64,000 bases of DNA. It comes from Yes71-27 sp040758635. GTDB lineage: Bacteria > Bacillota > Desulfotomaculia > Desulfotomaculales > Ammonificaceae. The stretch covers positions 9,466 to 73,465 of the forward strand of contig JBFLVI010000006.1 in NCBI GenBank assembly GCA_040758635.1, in the 5' to 3' direction. The notes under the pieces were generated by a model. The model did not search any database and was not told the DNA's origin. It worked only from the letters and a program-made list of their open reading frames with translations. The number at the start of each line of letters is the position of its first letter. Within the stretch, counting starts at the first letter, position 1. Positions 33,495 through 41,562 of this stretch are shown one piece after another. A program made the translations under genes and the position numbers.

Positions 33495-35129
33495 ATGGCG
33501 GAGGCTGCGCAAGCCAAAAAGAGGTTTAGTCTCAGGGATATTTCGCGGCCGGGGAAGGAACCGCTTGTTGATCTATCGGTGGAGGACCTGATGGAGGTTC
33601 CTTATCTCGGGGAAGAGGATCCTTTCGAGCCGCCACCGGAAAGATGGTGGGACCAGTACGACTTGAGCTTCGACGGACATACCGATATGGGGCTGCCCAT
33701 TCCGAAGACCAAAGAGGAAGAAGTCGAACTGGTGAACAAGTTCCTGAGCGGCCTGCGAAAGTTGTTCGATCCGCAGGAAAGCTGGACGTTCGTGCAAACG
33801 CTCCGGATGTCAATGGACTACTGCGTTAAGTGCCAGACGTGTGCCGACGCCTGCCACGCCTATCTTGCCAGCGGCAGGCAGGAGATTTACCGGCCCACGC
33901 ACCGGTCGGAGATTCTGAGAAGGATTTGGAAAAAGTACTTCACCCCCGAAGGGAAGCTTCTGGGCCGCTTCGTGGGTGCCGACATCGACTTGAACTGGCA
34001 GGTCGTTTACCGGCTCGCGGAATCGTGTCACCGGTGTACCATCTGCAGGAGGTGCGCCCAGCGGTGCCCGATGGGAATCGACAACGGGGTGATCAACAGG
34101 GAGCTGCGCAAGCTTTTCAGCCAGGAGTTCGGCATCGCGCCGATCGAAATCCTTGAAAAGGGTTGTGTGCAGCACTTGCGGGTCGGCTCTTCGACCGGTA
34201 TGAGTCCTTCGGGTTTCATGGAAACCGTGGAGTTTATGGAAGAGGATATCGGCGACCGGATCGGGAAGAAGGTTAAGGTTCACGTTGATAAAAAGGGTGC
34301 CGACATTTTGCTGATCCATAATGCCGGCGAGTATTTGTCCTGGACTGAGAACCCCGAGGCTTTCGCCATCCTTTTCGAGGCGGCGGGGATCAGTTGGACC
34401 CTTTCGAGTGAGGTTGTCGGCTACGATGCGGTGAACTACGGCCTCTGGAACGACGACGTGGAACTGGCGCGGGTGGCGGTAAGGCACTCCCGGATCGCCA
34501 AGCAACTCGGCGTGAAGAAGGTGGTGATCGGCGAGTGCGGTCACGCGACCAAGGCTTACGTAGTGGTGGCGGACCGGGTGCTGGCGGGAGACCTGTCGAG
34601 TTCTGAGATCCCGCGGGAGTGTTGCCTGCCGCTGTTGTGGGAGATTATCCGGAGCGGTGCGATCAAATTTGACCCGAGTAAGAACAATTTCCCGGTGACG
34701 CTCCACGACCCGTGTAATATGGTGCGGATGATGGGCGTCGTACAACCTCAAAGGCACGCCATAAAAGCCATCTGCCCGCAGTTCCGGGAAATGACCCCGA
34801 ATGGTGTCTATAACTATTGCTGTGGCGGCGGCGGGGGCCTGGCGATCATGCAGTCTTACAATTTCCCACAGTGGCGCAATAAGGTTGCGGCGAGGATGAA
34901 GATGCGGCAGACGCTGGAGGCGTTCAAGAACGAGCTTGACCCCGAAAAGTATCCTTACAAGTACCTGTGTGCTCCTTGTTCGAATTGCAAGGGAGCCATT
35001 CGGGATGCCATAACCCATTACCGGCTTTGGGATAAGTACAAGATTAATTACGGCGGCCTGGTGGAGCTGATGGTGAATGCGATGGTGGACATAGACCGGC
35101 CGTTCCTGGAGTACGATGATTTCCACTAA
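33495..35129 (+). CDS. DsrK/HdrD-like iron-sulfur protein (paralog 3, without DsrM partner)
   Basis: 544 residues; the same two ferredoxin clusters (CVKCQTCADAC, CTICRRCAQRC) and CCG domain (HDPCN, NYCCGGGGG, CAPCSNC) as paralog 2, with very high similarity throughout. Unlike paralogs 1 and 2 it has no adjacent DsrM-like gene, and it has its own promoter and terminator. It lies between inverted copies of a palindromic repeat. It may share a membrane partner with paralog 2, or supply electrons to the Qrc-like complex downstream (inference). ATG at 33495 follows TAAGGAGGGG. Confidence 0.85.
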   Translation: MAEAAQAKKRFSLRDISRPGKEPLVDLSVEDLMEVPYLGEEDPFEPPPERWWDQYDLSFDGHTDMGLPIPKTKEEEVELVNKFLSGLRKLFDPQESWTFVQTLRMSMDYCVKCQTCADACHAYLASGRQEIYRPTHRSEILRRIWKKYFTPEGKLLGRFVGADIDLNWQVVYRLAESCHRCTICRRCAQRCPMGIDNGVINRELRKLFSQEFGIAPIEILEKGCVQHLRVGSSTGMSPSGFMETVEFMEEDIGDRIGKKVKVHVDKKGADILLIHNAGEYLSWTENPEAFAILFEAAGISWTLSSEVVGYDAVNYGLWNDDVELARVAVRHSRIAKQLGVKKVVIGECGHATKAYVVVADRVLAGDLSSSEIPRECCLPLLWEIIRSGAIKFDPSKNNFPVTLHDPCNMVRMMGVVQPQRHAIKAICPQFREMTPNGVYNYCCGGGGGLAIMQSYNFPQWRNKVAARMKMRQTLEAFKNELDPEKYPYKYLCAPCSNCKGAIRDAITHYRLWDKYKINYGGLVELMVNAMVDIDRPFLEYDDFH

Positions 35130-35175
35130 TTGACTTGAACTCAAGTAGCCGGCGGAATTCTAACCGTAAGATACA

Positions 35176-35251
35176 GGGCCCACGCCCCCTCAGCCAAAGC
35201 GCTGCTCCAGAGGATGAGGGCGCCAGCCGTTTTCGGTGTGGGCTCTTTTTG
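35176..35251 (+). terminator. Probable terminator of the third DsrK-like gene
   Basis: Nested stems: outer GGGCCCACGCC / GGTGTGGGCTC (about 35176-35186 and 35235-35245), inner CCCTCA / TGAGGG, then TTTTTG. Confidence 0.75.
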
Positions 35252-35396
35252 CTTGCGCCCCAAAGGCCCCGAAACCAGACATACCAGGCCTGTGGTTATT
35301 GACACTTCAGCTACAGCGTGATATAGTGAAAACAATAGCTTATCCGCCCGTTAAGCCTCCTATCTTGACTTTTTTGGCAAAGGAAACAGAAAAACG

Positions 35397-35614
35397 CTCC
35401 TCAAGGAGAGTGTGGCGAAACTCTAATTTGTTGAAGAGTAGGCTTACTTATCCACAATACGGCAAGTTTTAGTAGGAAGCCCGGAGGCCGCGAAAAACGA
35501 CCCAGCACTCAACTCAACGTGAAGGAATACGGGATACTCTAACGCCTATTTGCTTAAGCGCAGGTTGTACCACAGAGTTGAGTGCCGGGCAGGCGAAGTT
35601 TGTAAAGCGGTCTC
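35397..35614 (+). ncRNA. Candidate structured leader element, copy B (upstream of Qrc-like operon)
   Basis: Homolog of 3889-4137: a CTCC/GGAG hairpin (35397-35408), the 42-base conserved block (35466-35507) and the 26-base block (35588-35613). The closing stem GAGGCCGC (35484-35491) / GCGGTCTC (35607-35614) differs from copy A by one A-to-G change that turns an A-U pair into G-U, so pairing is kept. The interior arm here is the GCACTCAACTC palindrome. It ends 38 bases before the start of the downstream gene. No known riboswitch class was recognised. Confidence 0.45.
35501..35589. repeat. GCACTCAACTC palindromic repeat, copy 2 (89 bp)
   Basis: Terminal arms CCCAGCACTCAACTC (35501-35515) and GAGTTGAGTGCCGGG (35575-35589) pair at 14 of 15 positions. 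It is inverted relative to the copy at 33061. It sits exactly in the variable slot of the structured leader element. Confidence 0.75.
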
Positions 35615-35652
35615 CAAGGCAAGACCTGGGTTTCGGGGAGGGGTGTTCAGGG

Positions 35653-36996
35653 TTGAAGAAAATCTCCCGGAGAGACTTCCTCAAGAGCCTCGGTGGGTTG
35701 GCCGCAGTCTCTGACGAACGGAAACCGGTTAGAAGCCATACGTCCCCGGCGGCAACCAGCCACCTGAGAACCCCGGATGTGCATCACCACCAGGAGATTC
35801 CCACCGTTTGTACCGGTTGCGATCGCGGTTGCGGTGTGTTGATTACGGCTGCGGGCGGAGAGTTTGTTGCTTTTGAGGGCGACCCTGATCACCCTGCAAG
35901 CGAAGGTTTCCTGTGTGAGGAAGGAGCCAACCTCCTCAGCCTGGGCGTGAGGCGCGAGGCGGGTGGACAGGAGTGGACGCCGGAATTGCTTTACCGCCCG
36001 GCCGGGACGGGAAGCTGGGAGACGGGGGACTGGAACCGGCTGTTACAGGTTGTGGCCGGGCGGATTAAAGAAACCCGGGACGCTTCTTTTGAAGGCGGGT
36101 GGACGTCCGGGATCGGCTGTCTTTGGGATGACGCCCTCTTCACTAACGAAGAAGGGTATTTGCTTTTTAAATTGTTTCGGGCGCTTGGAGTAGTAGCCTT
36201 TAAGAACCAGGGCTCCTACCCGGGCGCTTTGTCTTTTCGGGACTGGCACAAGTTGTTTTCTTTGGGCGAACCGGCGGGAAGCCCGGCAGCCGATAGGAGC
36301 TTACCGGCGGCATGGTACGGAAATGTGTCGGCGGAAAGCAATTCCTGGTTGGGCGCGCTGTCCTCGAGGGAGGAAACGCGCTTACTCTGGTCGAAGGATA
36401 TTAAAATTAGGGGACTGTTTATCTGGGGAGGTGATTTTTTACTAAAAAAGTCTGCGGAAGCGATAACCCCTCTGGAAGATCTGGCGTGGCTTGTTTTAAT
36501 TAACTGGTTTAAAACGAAGGAGATGCTGGCAGCAGAACTGGAGCAGGTTGCCGCCCTTTTTCCCCGGGCAGAAGTTTTTTGCCTTCCGGCGGCAGCTCCT
36601 TGGGAAAAAACCGGTTCCGTAATCAGCGCCGGCCGCTGGGTGCAGTGGTGCACCCGGGCGGTGGATCCCCGGGGACAGGTCAGGACACCCCTCTGGATCC
36701 TGGACCGGCTTTTTAAAGCCGTGCGCGATGCATACGGCGACGGCGGTTTGTTTCCGGAACCTATTCTGGAACTGCGGTGGGATTACGATGGGGATATCGT
36801 TCCGGACGTAAAAAAGGTTGCCGCAGAGTTGAACGGGTACCTCCCCGAAGAACACCGGGGCGGCACGGTGGAATCAAGGACAAGGGATTTTGCCGCCGGG
36901 TTGCCGTTAATTGCGGGGTACTGGAGGGAAGGAGCGGTTCCCTCAATGCGCCGGAGTCTTAACTGCGAAGAATGGAGTTATGTTTTACCGCAGTGA
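35653..36996 (+). CDS. Degenerate molybdopterin-oxidoreductase subunit (QrcB/FdnG-like, cofactor domains missing)
   Basis: 447 residues related to the formate dehydrogenase/CISM catalytic subunit but less than half its usual length. A twin-arginine motif SRRDFLKS opens the protein, with a short weak hydrophobic stretch. It has an N-terminal [4Fe-4S] motif (CTGCDRGCG...GFLCEEG), then an FdnG-like YRPAGTGSWETGDWNRLLQVVAGRI and TNEEGYLLFKLFRALG. The region carrying the Mo-ligating Cys/Sec and most pterin contacts is gone. Sequence resumes with IRGLFIWGGDFLLKKS and EVFCLPAAAPWEKTGSVISAGR, and the C-terminal MGD-binding domain is absent. TTG at 35653 has GGGGAGGGG upstream. A structural, Mo-free subunit as in Qrc or alternative complex III is the likely role; a decaying gene is the alternative. 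Confidence 0.75.
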   Translation: MKKISRRDFLKSLGGLAAVSDERKPVRSHTSPAATSHLRTPDVHHHQEIPTVCTGCDRGCGVLITAAGGEFVAFEGDPDHPASEGFLCEEGANLLSLGVRREAGGQEWTPELLYRPAGTGSWETGDWNRLLQVVAGRIKETRDASFEGGWTSGIGCLWDDALFTNEEGYLLFKLFRALGVVAFKNQGSYPGALSFRDWHKLFSLGEPAGSPAADRSLPAAWYGNVSAESNSWLGALSSREETRLLWSKDIKIRGLFIWGGDFLLKKSAEAITPLEDLAWLVLINWFKTKEMLAAELEQVAALFPRAEVFCLPAAAPWEKTGSVISAGRWVQWCTRAVDPRGQVRTPLWILDRLFKAVRDAYGDGGLFPEPILELRWDYDGDIVPDVKKVAAELNGYLPEEHRGGTVESRTRDFAAGLPLIAGYWREGAVPSMRRSLNCEEWSYVLPQ

Positions 36997-37054
36997 TTCA
37001 AGCAGCCGTGAATCAAGTGCGCTGTTGATTTGCGTACAATTGGAGGTGTAAGGA

Positions 37055-37849
37055 GTGGGTTATGGATTCCTGTTCGACGTGACCAAGTGCATCGGGTGCC
37101 GCGCCTGTCAGGCGGCGTGCAAGCAGTATAACGACCTTCCGCTGGACAGCGAACTGGACAGGCGGTATCCGAGGGCCGAGTGGGATACCCCGGCGCCCCT
37201 TACCGGCTATACCTGGCTGCGGATAAACGCACGCCTGGTGGAGCGCGATGGTAAGGCAGAGTGGCGGTTTGTCCGGTATTCCTGTTTCCATTGTGAACGC
37301 CCCACCTGTGAAGCCGTCTGCTTCGCCCACGCTTTTTACAAAACCCCGGAAGGCCCGGTTCTTTACAACCGGTCCAAGTGCGTGGGTTGCCGGTACTGCA
37401 TGATGGGCTGTCCCTTCAGTGTCCCGAAGTACGAGTGGAACGTGCTTTTCCCGGAGGTGAAAAAGTGCCGGATGTGCTATGAGCGGGTGAAAATAGGCGC
37501 ACCTCCGGCCTGCGTCGCGGCCTGTCCAACCAAAGCGGTGATCTTCGGCGACCGCGGCACACTGCTCCACGAAGCACGGATGCGGATCAGCAACAACCCC
37601 GGTAAATACGTCCCTTATATTTACGGCGAGAAAGAGGTCGGCGGCACCTCGCTGCTCTTAATTTCCGACGTGCCGTTCGAGGAGTTGGGAATGAAGACGG
37701 TAGCCAGCGGCCAGATCACCGACCGGCCTGTTCCCGAGTATACCGACCGGGCGCTGAAATGGACGCTTGGGGTCGCTGCCGTATGGGGCGGTGCCCTGGC
37801 CACGCTTTACCTTGCCACTAAGAATCGGGAAGAAGAAAAAGAACATTAA
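37055..37849 (+). CDS. Four-cluster ferredoxin subunit (FdnH/QrcC-like) with C-terminal anchor
   Basis: 264-residue electron-transfer subunit with four [4Fe-4S] motifs: CIGCRACQAAC near the N terminus, CFHCERPTCEAVC, CVGCRYCMMGC and CRMCYERVKIGAPPACVAAC. The C-terminal segment (about 232-252) is a single hydrophobic helix followed by KNREEEKEH, as in FdnH-type subunits that anchor to the membrane partner. There is no Tat or Sec signal of its own; export could occur with the twin-arginine partner upstream. The start is GTG at 37055 after GGAGGTG. Confidence 0.88.
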   Translation: MGYGFLFDVTKCIGCRACQAACKQYNDLPLDSELDRRYPRAEWDTPAPLTGYTWLRINARLVERDGKAEWRFVRYSCFHCERPTCEAVCFAHAFYKTPEGPVLYNRSKCVGCRYCMMGCPFSVPKYEWNVLFPEVKKCRMCYERVKIGAPPACVAACPTKAVIFGDRGTLLHEARMRISNNPGKYVPYIYGEKEVGGTSLLLISDVPFEELGMKTVASGQITDRPVPEYTDRALKWTLGVAAVWGGALATLYLATKNREEEKEH

Positions 37850-37890
37850 AGGATCCCGCTTTTCAGATTGAGGAGATAGGAGGCGAAGGG

Positions 37891-39078
37891 ATGGCGAGTC
37901 TTGGAACGTACTCTTGGAAAGTTAAGCCTTACGAAGAGGTTTTTGGTGGTAAATGGTTTTTCCGGATGAGTCCTTACCGGGTTCTGGCCCTGGCGCTCAT
38001 CGGTCTGATGGCGTTCTCCATGGCTTACCGTTTAATCATGGGTTTGGGGCCGGCCACCAACCTGAACGACCACTGGCCCTGGGGTCTGTGGATCGCTTTT
38101 GACGACCTGTGCGGCATCGCTCTTGCCGCCGGCGGTTTCTTTACCGTGTTTGTGGCCCACATTTTAAACCTTAAGCAGTACAAGTATATTGCCCGGGCCT
38201 CACTCATAACGGCGTGGTTCGGCTATATTGTGGTGAGTCTGGGCGTCTTGATGGATTTGGGCCGCTGGTACAACTTCTGGCGTCCGTTTGTTTCCTGGGG
38301 CTATCACTCGTGGCTTTTTGTGGTACTCCTTTGCGTTGTCTTTTATCAGGGTGTTATGACCCTTCAGTTCGGGCACATCTTCTTCGAGCGTGTTAACGCG
38401 CCGCGCTTGAAGGAGATCTTCGACAAAATCCTCCCGGTGCTTTTTGTTTCTGGAATCGTAATCGCGTTTCTCCACCAGACGGCGTTGGGTTCGCTCTACA
38501 TCGCGATGATTGACCGGCAAAATCCGCTCTGGTGGTCACAGTGGATCGGCTTGTTCTTCTTCCTTTCCGCGGTGTACGTGGGTCCGGCGATGTGTGTGTT
38601 CGAAGGTTCGCTGGCCTCGGTGGCGTACAAGCTGGACTTTCGCCACGAGGTGCCGCTGCTGGCCCCCCTGGCCAAGGTCAGCATGTGGGTTTTGATCATT
38701 TACCTGGTTCTAAGAGTTGTAGACCTGATTTACCGCGGGCATTTTCTCGATATGTTCAACGGCACGGTGCCCTCGAACCTCTTCCTGGCGGAGATAGTGC
38801 TCGGTGTTATCCTGCCGATTATTCTCTTCGCGATGCCCGCCGTCAGGCAGACTACAAGAGGGTTAATCGTTGCTTCGGTCTTTACGATCGGCGGTGTGAT
38901 TCTCAACCGGATGAACGTGGTCTTCACCAGTATGTATGAAGCAATGGGCGGGAGTTACTTCCCCCACTGGATCGAGTTTTCGATCAGTATCGGTTTGGTC
39001 TCCTTACTGATCCTTGCGTACTGCTTCTTTGTGGAGAACTTCAAGATTATGCCCGAAGAGCACGAACACCACCACTAA
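37891..39078 (+). CDS. NrfD/HybB-like integral membrane quinone-interacting subunit
   Basis: 395 residues with about ten hydrophobic segments, the NrfD/PsrC fold without heme. The sequence WPWGLWIAFDDLCGIALAAGGFF near residue 60-85 and LHQTALGSLYIAM near 197 are typical of the HybB/HmcC/QrcD branch. It would take up or release electrons and possibly protons at the menaquinone pool for the preceding ferredoxin subunit. It ends in a His-rich tail (EEHEHHH). Third and last gene of the Qrc-like operon, with a terminator downstream. Confidence 0.88.
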   Translation: MASLGTYSWKVKPYEEVFGGKWFFRMSPYRVLALALIGLMAFSMAYRLIMGLGPATNLNDHWPWGLWIAFDDLCGIALAAGGFFTVFVAHILNLKQYKYIARASLITAWFGYIVVSLGVLMDLGRWYNFWRPFVSWGYHSWLFVVLLCVVFYQGVMTLQFGHIFFERVNAPRLKEIFDKILPVLFVSGIVIAFLHQTALGSLYIAMIDRQNPLWWSQWIGLFFFLSAVYVGPAMCVFEGSLASVAYKLDFRHEVPLLAPLAKVSMWVLIIYLVLRVVDLIYRGHFLDMFNGTVPSNLFLAEIVLGVILPIILFAMPAVRQTTRGLIVASVFTIGGVILNRMNVVFTSMYEAMGGSYFPHWIEFSISIGLVSLLILAYCFFVENFKIMPEEHEHHH

Positions 39079-39130
39079 GGGAAAACCTAAAGCCTGATAG
39101 GACGTTTTAAGTCAATTCCATGCCAATTTC

Positions 39131-39160
39131 GGGGGCGGAAGTCAGACGTCCCCTTTTTAT
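39131..39160 (+). terminator. Rho-independent terminator of the Qrc-like operon
   Basis: Stem GGGGGCG (39131-39137) / CGTCCCC (39147-39153) with one G-U pair, then TTTTTATTTT. Confidence 0.75.
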
Positions 39161-39232
39161 TTTCCCGGAATGGTTGGTTTTGGTTTGCTGGTGGTATATC
39201 CCAGAAACTTTCATATTTTCCATCAGGCGTAG

Positions 39233-39260
39233 AGGAATTTTCTCCTTTTTGCCGAATATA
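39233..39260 (+). promoter_or_regulatory. SigH-type promoter of spoVS
   Basis: AGGAATT (39233-39239), a 14-base spacer and GAATATA (39254-39260). This has the form and spacing of the well-studied SigH promoter of Bacillus spoVG (AGGATTT-N14-GAATTGA). spoVS is a SigH-dependent gene in Bacillus subtilis, which fits. The leader is about 110 bases. Confidence 0.65.
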
Positions 39261-39376
39261 GTTTTGGAAAAAGCCGGGGAGGGGTAGAGAGTTTTAGGAC
39301 CAGGTCAGAGCAGTCGGTTTTTGCGGGAGTAATCTTTGTCTACCAGGCTTGGGTCAATTAGAAGGAGGTCTAATGA

Positions 39377-39637
39377 ATGGAGGTCCTAAAGGTTTCAGCA
39401 AAGTCTAACCCAAATTCTGTGGCCGGAGCCCTGGCCGGTGTTTTGCGGGAGCGTGGTTCGGCGGAAATCCAGGCGATTGGCGCCGGGGCCATTAACCAGG
39501 CAGTAAAAGCGATAGCGATTGCACGGGGGTTCGTAGCGCCGAGCGGGATGGATTTGATCTGTATCCCGGCTTTTACGGATGTGGTCATTGACGGTGAAGA
39601 AAGAACAGCGATCAGAATTATTGTTGAGCCGCGTTAG
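39377..39637 (+). CDS. spoVS: Stage V sporulation protein S
   Basis: Small Alba-fold protein, 86 residues, the normal length, beginning MEVLKVSAKSNPNSVAGALAGVLRE with the conserved IGAGAINQAVKAIAIARGFVAPSGMDL core. It is required for spore coat and core completion in Bacillus and occurs in most endospore formers, so it is good evidence of a sporulating host. ATG at 39377 follows GAAGGAGG (39361-39368). Preceded by a SigH-type promoter. Confidence 0.96.
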   Translation: MEVLKVSAKSNPNSVAGALAGVLRERGSAEIQAIGAGAINQAVKAIAIARGFVAPSGMDLICIPAFTDVVIDGEERTAIRIIVEPR

Positions 39638-39687
39638 GCGGGCTCGCAGAGCCTCCTACCGGGATGCCGGAAAGGGGGTTTTATTTT

Positions 39688-40656
39688 TTGGCGGTTAATT
39701 TCGCACTCTCCCACCGGGCGGCGGTTGTCGTTGATGCGCATTGCGACACGCTGTCGCTGCTGGTGAAAGAGAATTTTCCGTTTGCTGAAGGCGGCGGCGG
39801 GCAGGTGGATTTGCCCCGGCTGCGTGCGGGCGGGGTTGACGTCCAGTTCTTTGCGGTTTTCGTTGCGCCGGACGGGCGGGGAGCCTACCTGCGGCGGGCC
39901 CTGGAACAGATCGACGCCTTCAGCTCCGTTGCGGCCGCCTGCAGCGGTGATCTGAGACCGGTGCGGGATTGGGCCGGGCTCCAGGCGGCGGTCGGCACGG
40001 GGAAAATTGCCGGCGTCCTTGCGGTTGAGGGGGGACACGTGCTTGAAGGCAGCCTGGGAGTGCTGCGGGTGCTCTACGAGCTCGGGGTGCGCTGTCTGAC
40101 TCTGACCTGGAACGGCCGGAACGAGCTTGCCGACGGGGTTGGAGAGTGCGAAACCGGGGGAGGGCTGACCGCTTTCGGCCGGGAAGTGGTGAAGGAACTG
40201 GAACGGCTCGGTGTGCTGGTTGATGTGGCGCACCTCAGCCCGGCGGGGTTCTGGGATGTGCTGCGCCTGGCGCAGGGTCCGGTTATCGCTTCCCACGCCA
40301 ACAGCCGGGCGCTGTGCGATCACCCGCGTAACCTCACGGACGAACAGGTGCAGGCGCTGGCGGCGACCGGCGGGGTGGTGGGCGTCAGCTTTGTGCCGGC
40401 TTTTGTGGATCCGGTGAACCCTACGGTGGACCGCGTGGTGGACCATATCGAACATCTGGCGGCGGTCGGCGGCGTCGGCGCCGTGGGCATCGGTTCCGAT
40501 TTCGACGGGACCGCCGAGACGGTTTCAGGCCTGGAGGATGTGGCCCACCTGCCGGCGTTGACCGAACGCCTGTACCAGCGGGGCTGGGGAGAGGCGGATA
40601 TCCGGAAGGTGCTCGGGGGAAATTTCTTACGGGTGCTGAAAAGTGTGTGGCGGTAA
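39688..40656 (+). CDS. Membrane dipeptidase (peptidase family M19)
   Basis: Zinc-dependent dipeptidase of the renal dipeptidase family, about 322 residues. Metal ligands are visible as the DAHCDT histidine and aspartate, the bridging glutamate in VEGGH, and histidines in DVAHLS and ASHANSRA; GIGSDFDGT carries the catalytic aspartate region. TTG at 39688 lies 9 bases after AAAGGGGG. ATG at 39664 is possible but has no ribosome site. Despite the family name there is no signal peptide, so it is probably cytoplasmic peptide turnover. The PHP gene follows 30 bases later. Confidence 0.9.
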   Translation: MAVNFALSHRAAVVVDAHCDTLSLLVKENFPFAEGGGGQVDLPRLRAGGVDVQFFAVFVAPDGRGAYLRRALEQIDAFSSVAAACSGDLRPVRDWAGLQAAVGTGKIAGVLAVEGGHVLEGSLGVLRVLYELGVRCLTLTWNGRNELADGVGECETGGGLTAFGREVVKELERLGVLVDVAHLSPAGFWDVLRLAQGPVIASHANSRALCDHPRNLTDEQVQALAATGGVVGVSFVPAFVDPVNPTVDRVVDHIEHLAAVGGVGAVGIGSDFDGTAETVSGLEDVAHLPALTERLYQRGWGEADIRKVLGGNFLRVLKSVWR

Positions 40657-40686
40657 ACTGGATCGGGAGGCTTTATCAGGCAGAAA

Positions 40687-41499
40687 ATGGCGTGTGATTT
40701 GCATATTCATACCACAGCCTCGGACGGGACGGACACGCCGGAAGAGGTGGTAGCACAGGCGGCTGCTCTTGGCTTGGAAGCAATTGCCATCACCGACCAC
40801 GACACGGTGGCCGGGGTTGGAAAGGCGGTGCAGGCGGCAGCCGGGAGGCTTGTAGTCGTCCCCGGTGTGGAACTTAGCACCGAGGAGGACGGCTGTGAGG
40901 TTCACGTGCTCGGATATTATGTCAACTGCGGCCACCCTGCATTGCTGAAAGCCCTGAGCGACCTGGTGGAAAAGCGTGTAGAAAGGGTGTCCCAGATTGT
41001 CGCGCGGCTGCAGGGGCTGGGGATTGGAGTCAGTTTGGAGAGGGTTAAGGAAATCGCCGGCAGGGGCGTTCCGGGCCGGCCGCACGTGGCGCGGGCCTTA
41101 ATCGAGTTGGGGGTTGTTGCTTCGATTGACGAGGCCTTCGGCCGCCTGATCGGGCAGGGTTGCCCCGCTTACGTACCGCGGGCGCGGCTGGGGGCTATGG
41201 AGGCGGTGCGGTTGATCAGAGAAGCGGGTGGGGTGGCGGTGCTCGCCCACCCCGGGGTGAGCCGAAGCGAGGCAGTGCTGGAACAACTGCTATTTGCCGG
41301 GCTGCAGGGAATAGAGGTGGAATATCCGGAGCATAATACTGCCCAGCGGGCTTACTTTCGAAAACTGGCCGCACGTTACGGGTTGATCGTTACCGGGGGT
41401 TCGGATTACCACGGGCCGGATCACCGGTTTCTGTTGGGAACGGCGGTGGTGCCCTTCGATACGGTTCGTGAACTACAGGCGGCGGCGAAGCGTTGCTGA
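40687..41499 (+). CDS. PHP-domain phosphoesterase
   Basis: 270 residues of the PHP family with HIHTTASDG (metal ligands near residues 6-8), ITDHDTVAG, PGVELST, LAHPGV and the final GGSDYHG. It belongs to the stand-alone group related to the 3',5'-nucleoside bisphosphate phosphatase/RNase AM family, which clears pAp-like nucleotides or short RNA 5' ends. The exact substrate cannot be read from sequence. The ribosome site is weak, with GGGAGG 16 bases before ATG 40687. Probably in one operon with the dipeptidase. Confidence 0.87.
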   Translation: MACDLHIHTTASDGTDTPEEVVAQAAALGLEAIAITDHDTVAGVGKAVQAAAGRLVVVPGVELSTEEDGCEVHVLGYYVNCGHPALLKALSDLVEKRVERVSQIVARLQGLGIGVSLERVKEIAGRGVPGRPHVARALIELGVVASIDEAFGRLIGQGCPAYVPRARLGAMEAVRLIREAGGVAVLAHPGVSRSEAVLEQLLFAGLQGIEVEYPEHNTAQRAYFRKLAARYGLIVTGGSDYHGPDHRFLLGTAVVPFDTVRELQAAAKRC

Positions 41500-41562
41500 T
41501 TCGTTACTATTCAGGCTTTCCGCCAGGCGCGGCGATAAACGGCGCATTGCTTCGTCATGCTT

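Noticed and set aside
35397..35614. Known molybdenum-cofactor riboswitch upstream of the molybdopterin-family gene
   Set aside because: The conserved blocks do not match the Moco-riboswitch sequence as I remember it, nor TPP, FMN, SAM, lysine, glycine, cobalamin, c-di-GMP or c-di-AMP classes; kept only as an unassigned candidate.
35653..36996. Complete formate dehydrogenase alpha subunit (possibly with selenocysteine)
   Set aside because: There is no in-frame TGA and no room for the catalytic Sec/Cys region or the C-terminal MGD domain; the protein is less than half the family length.
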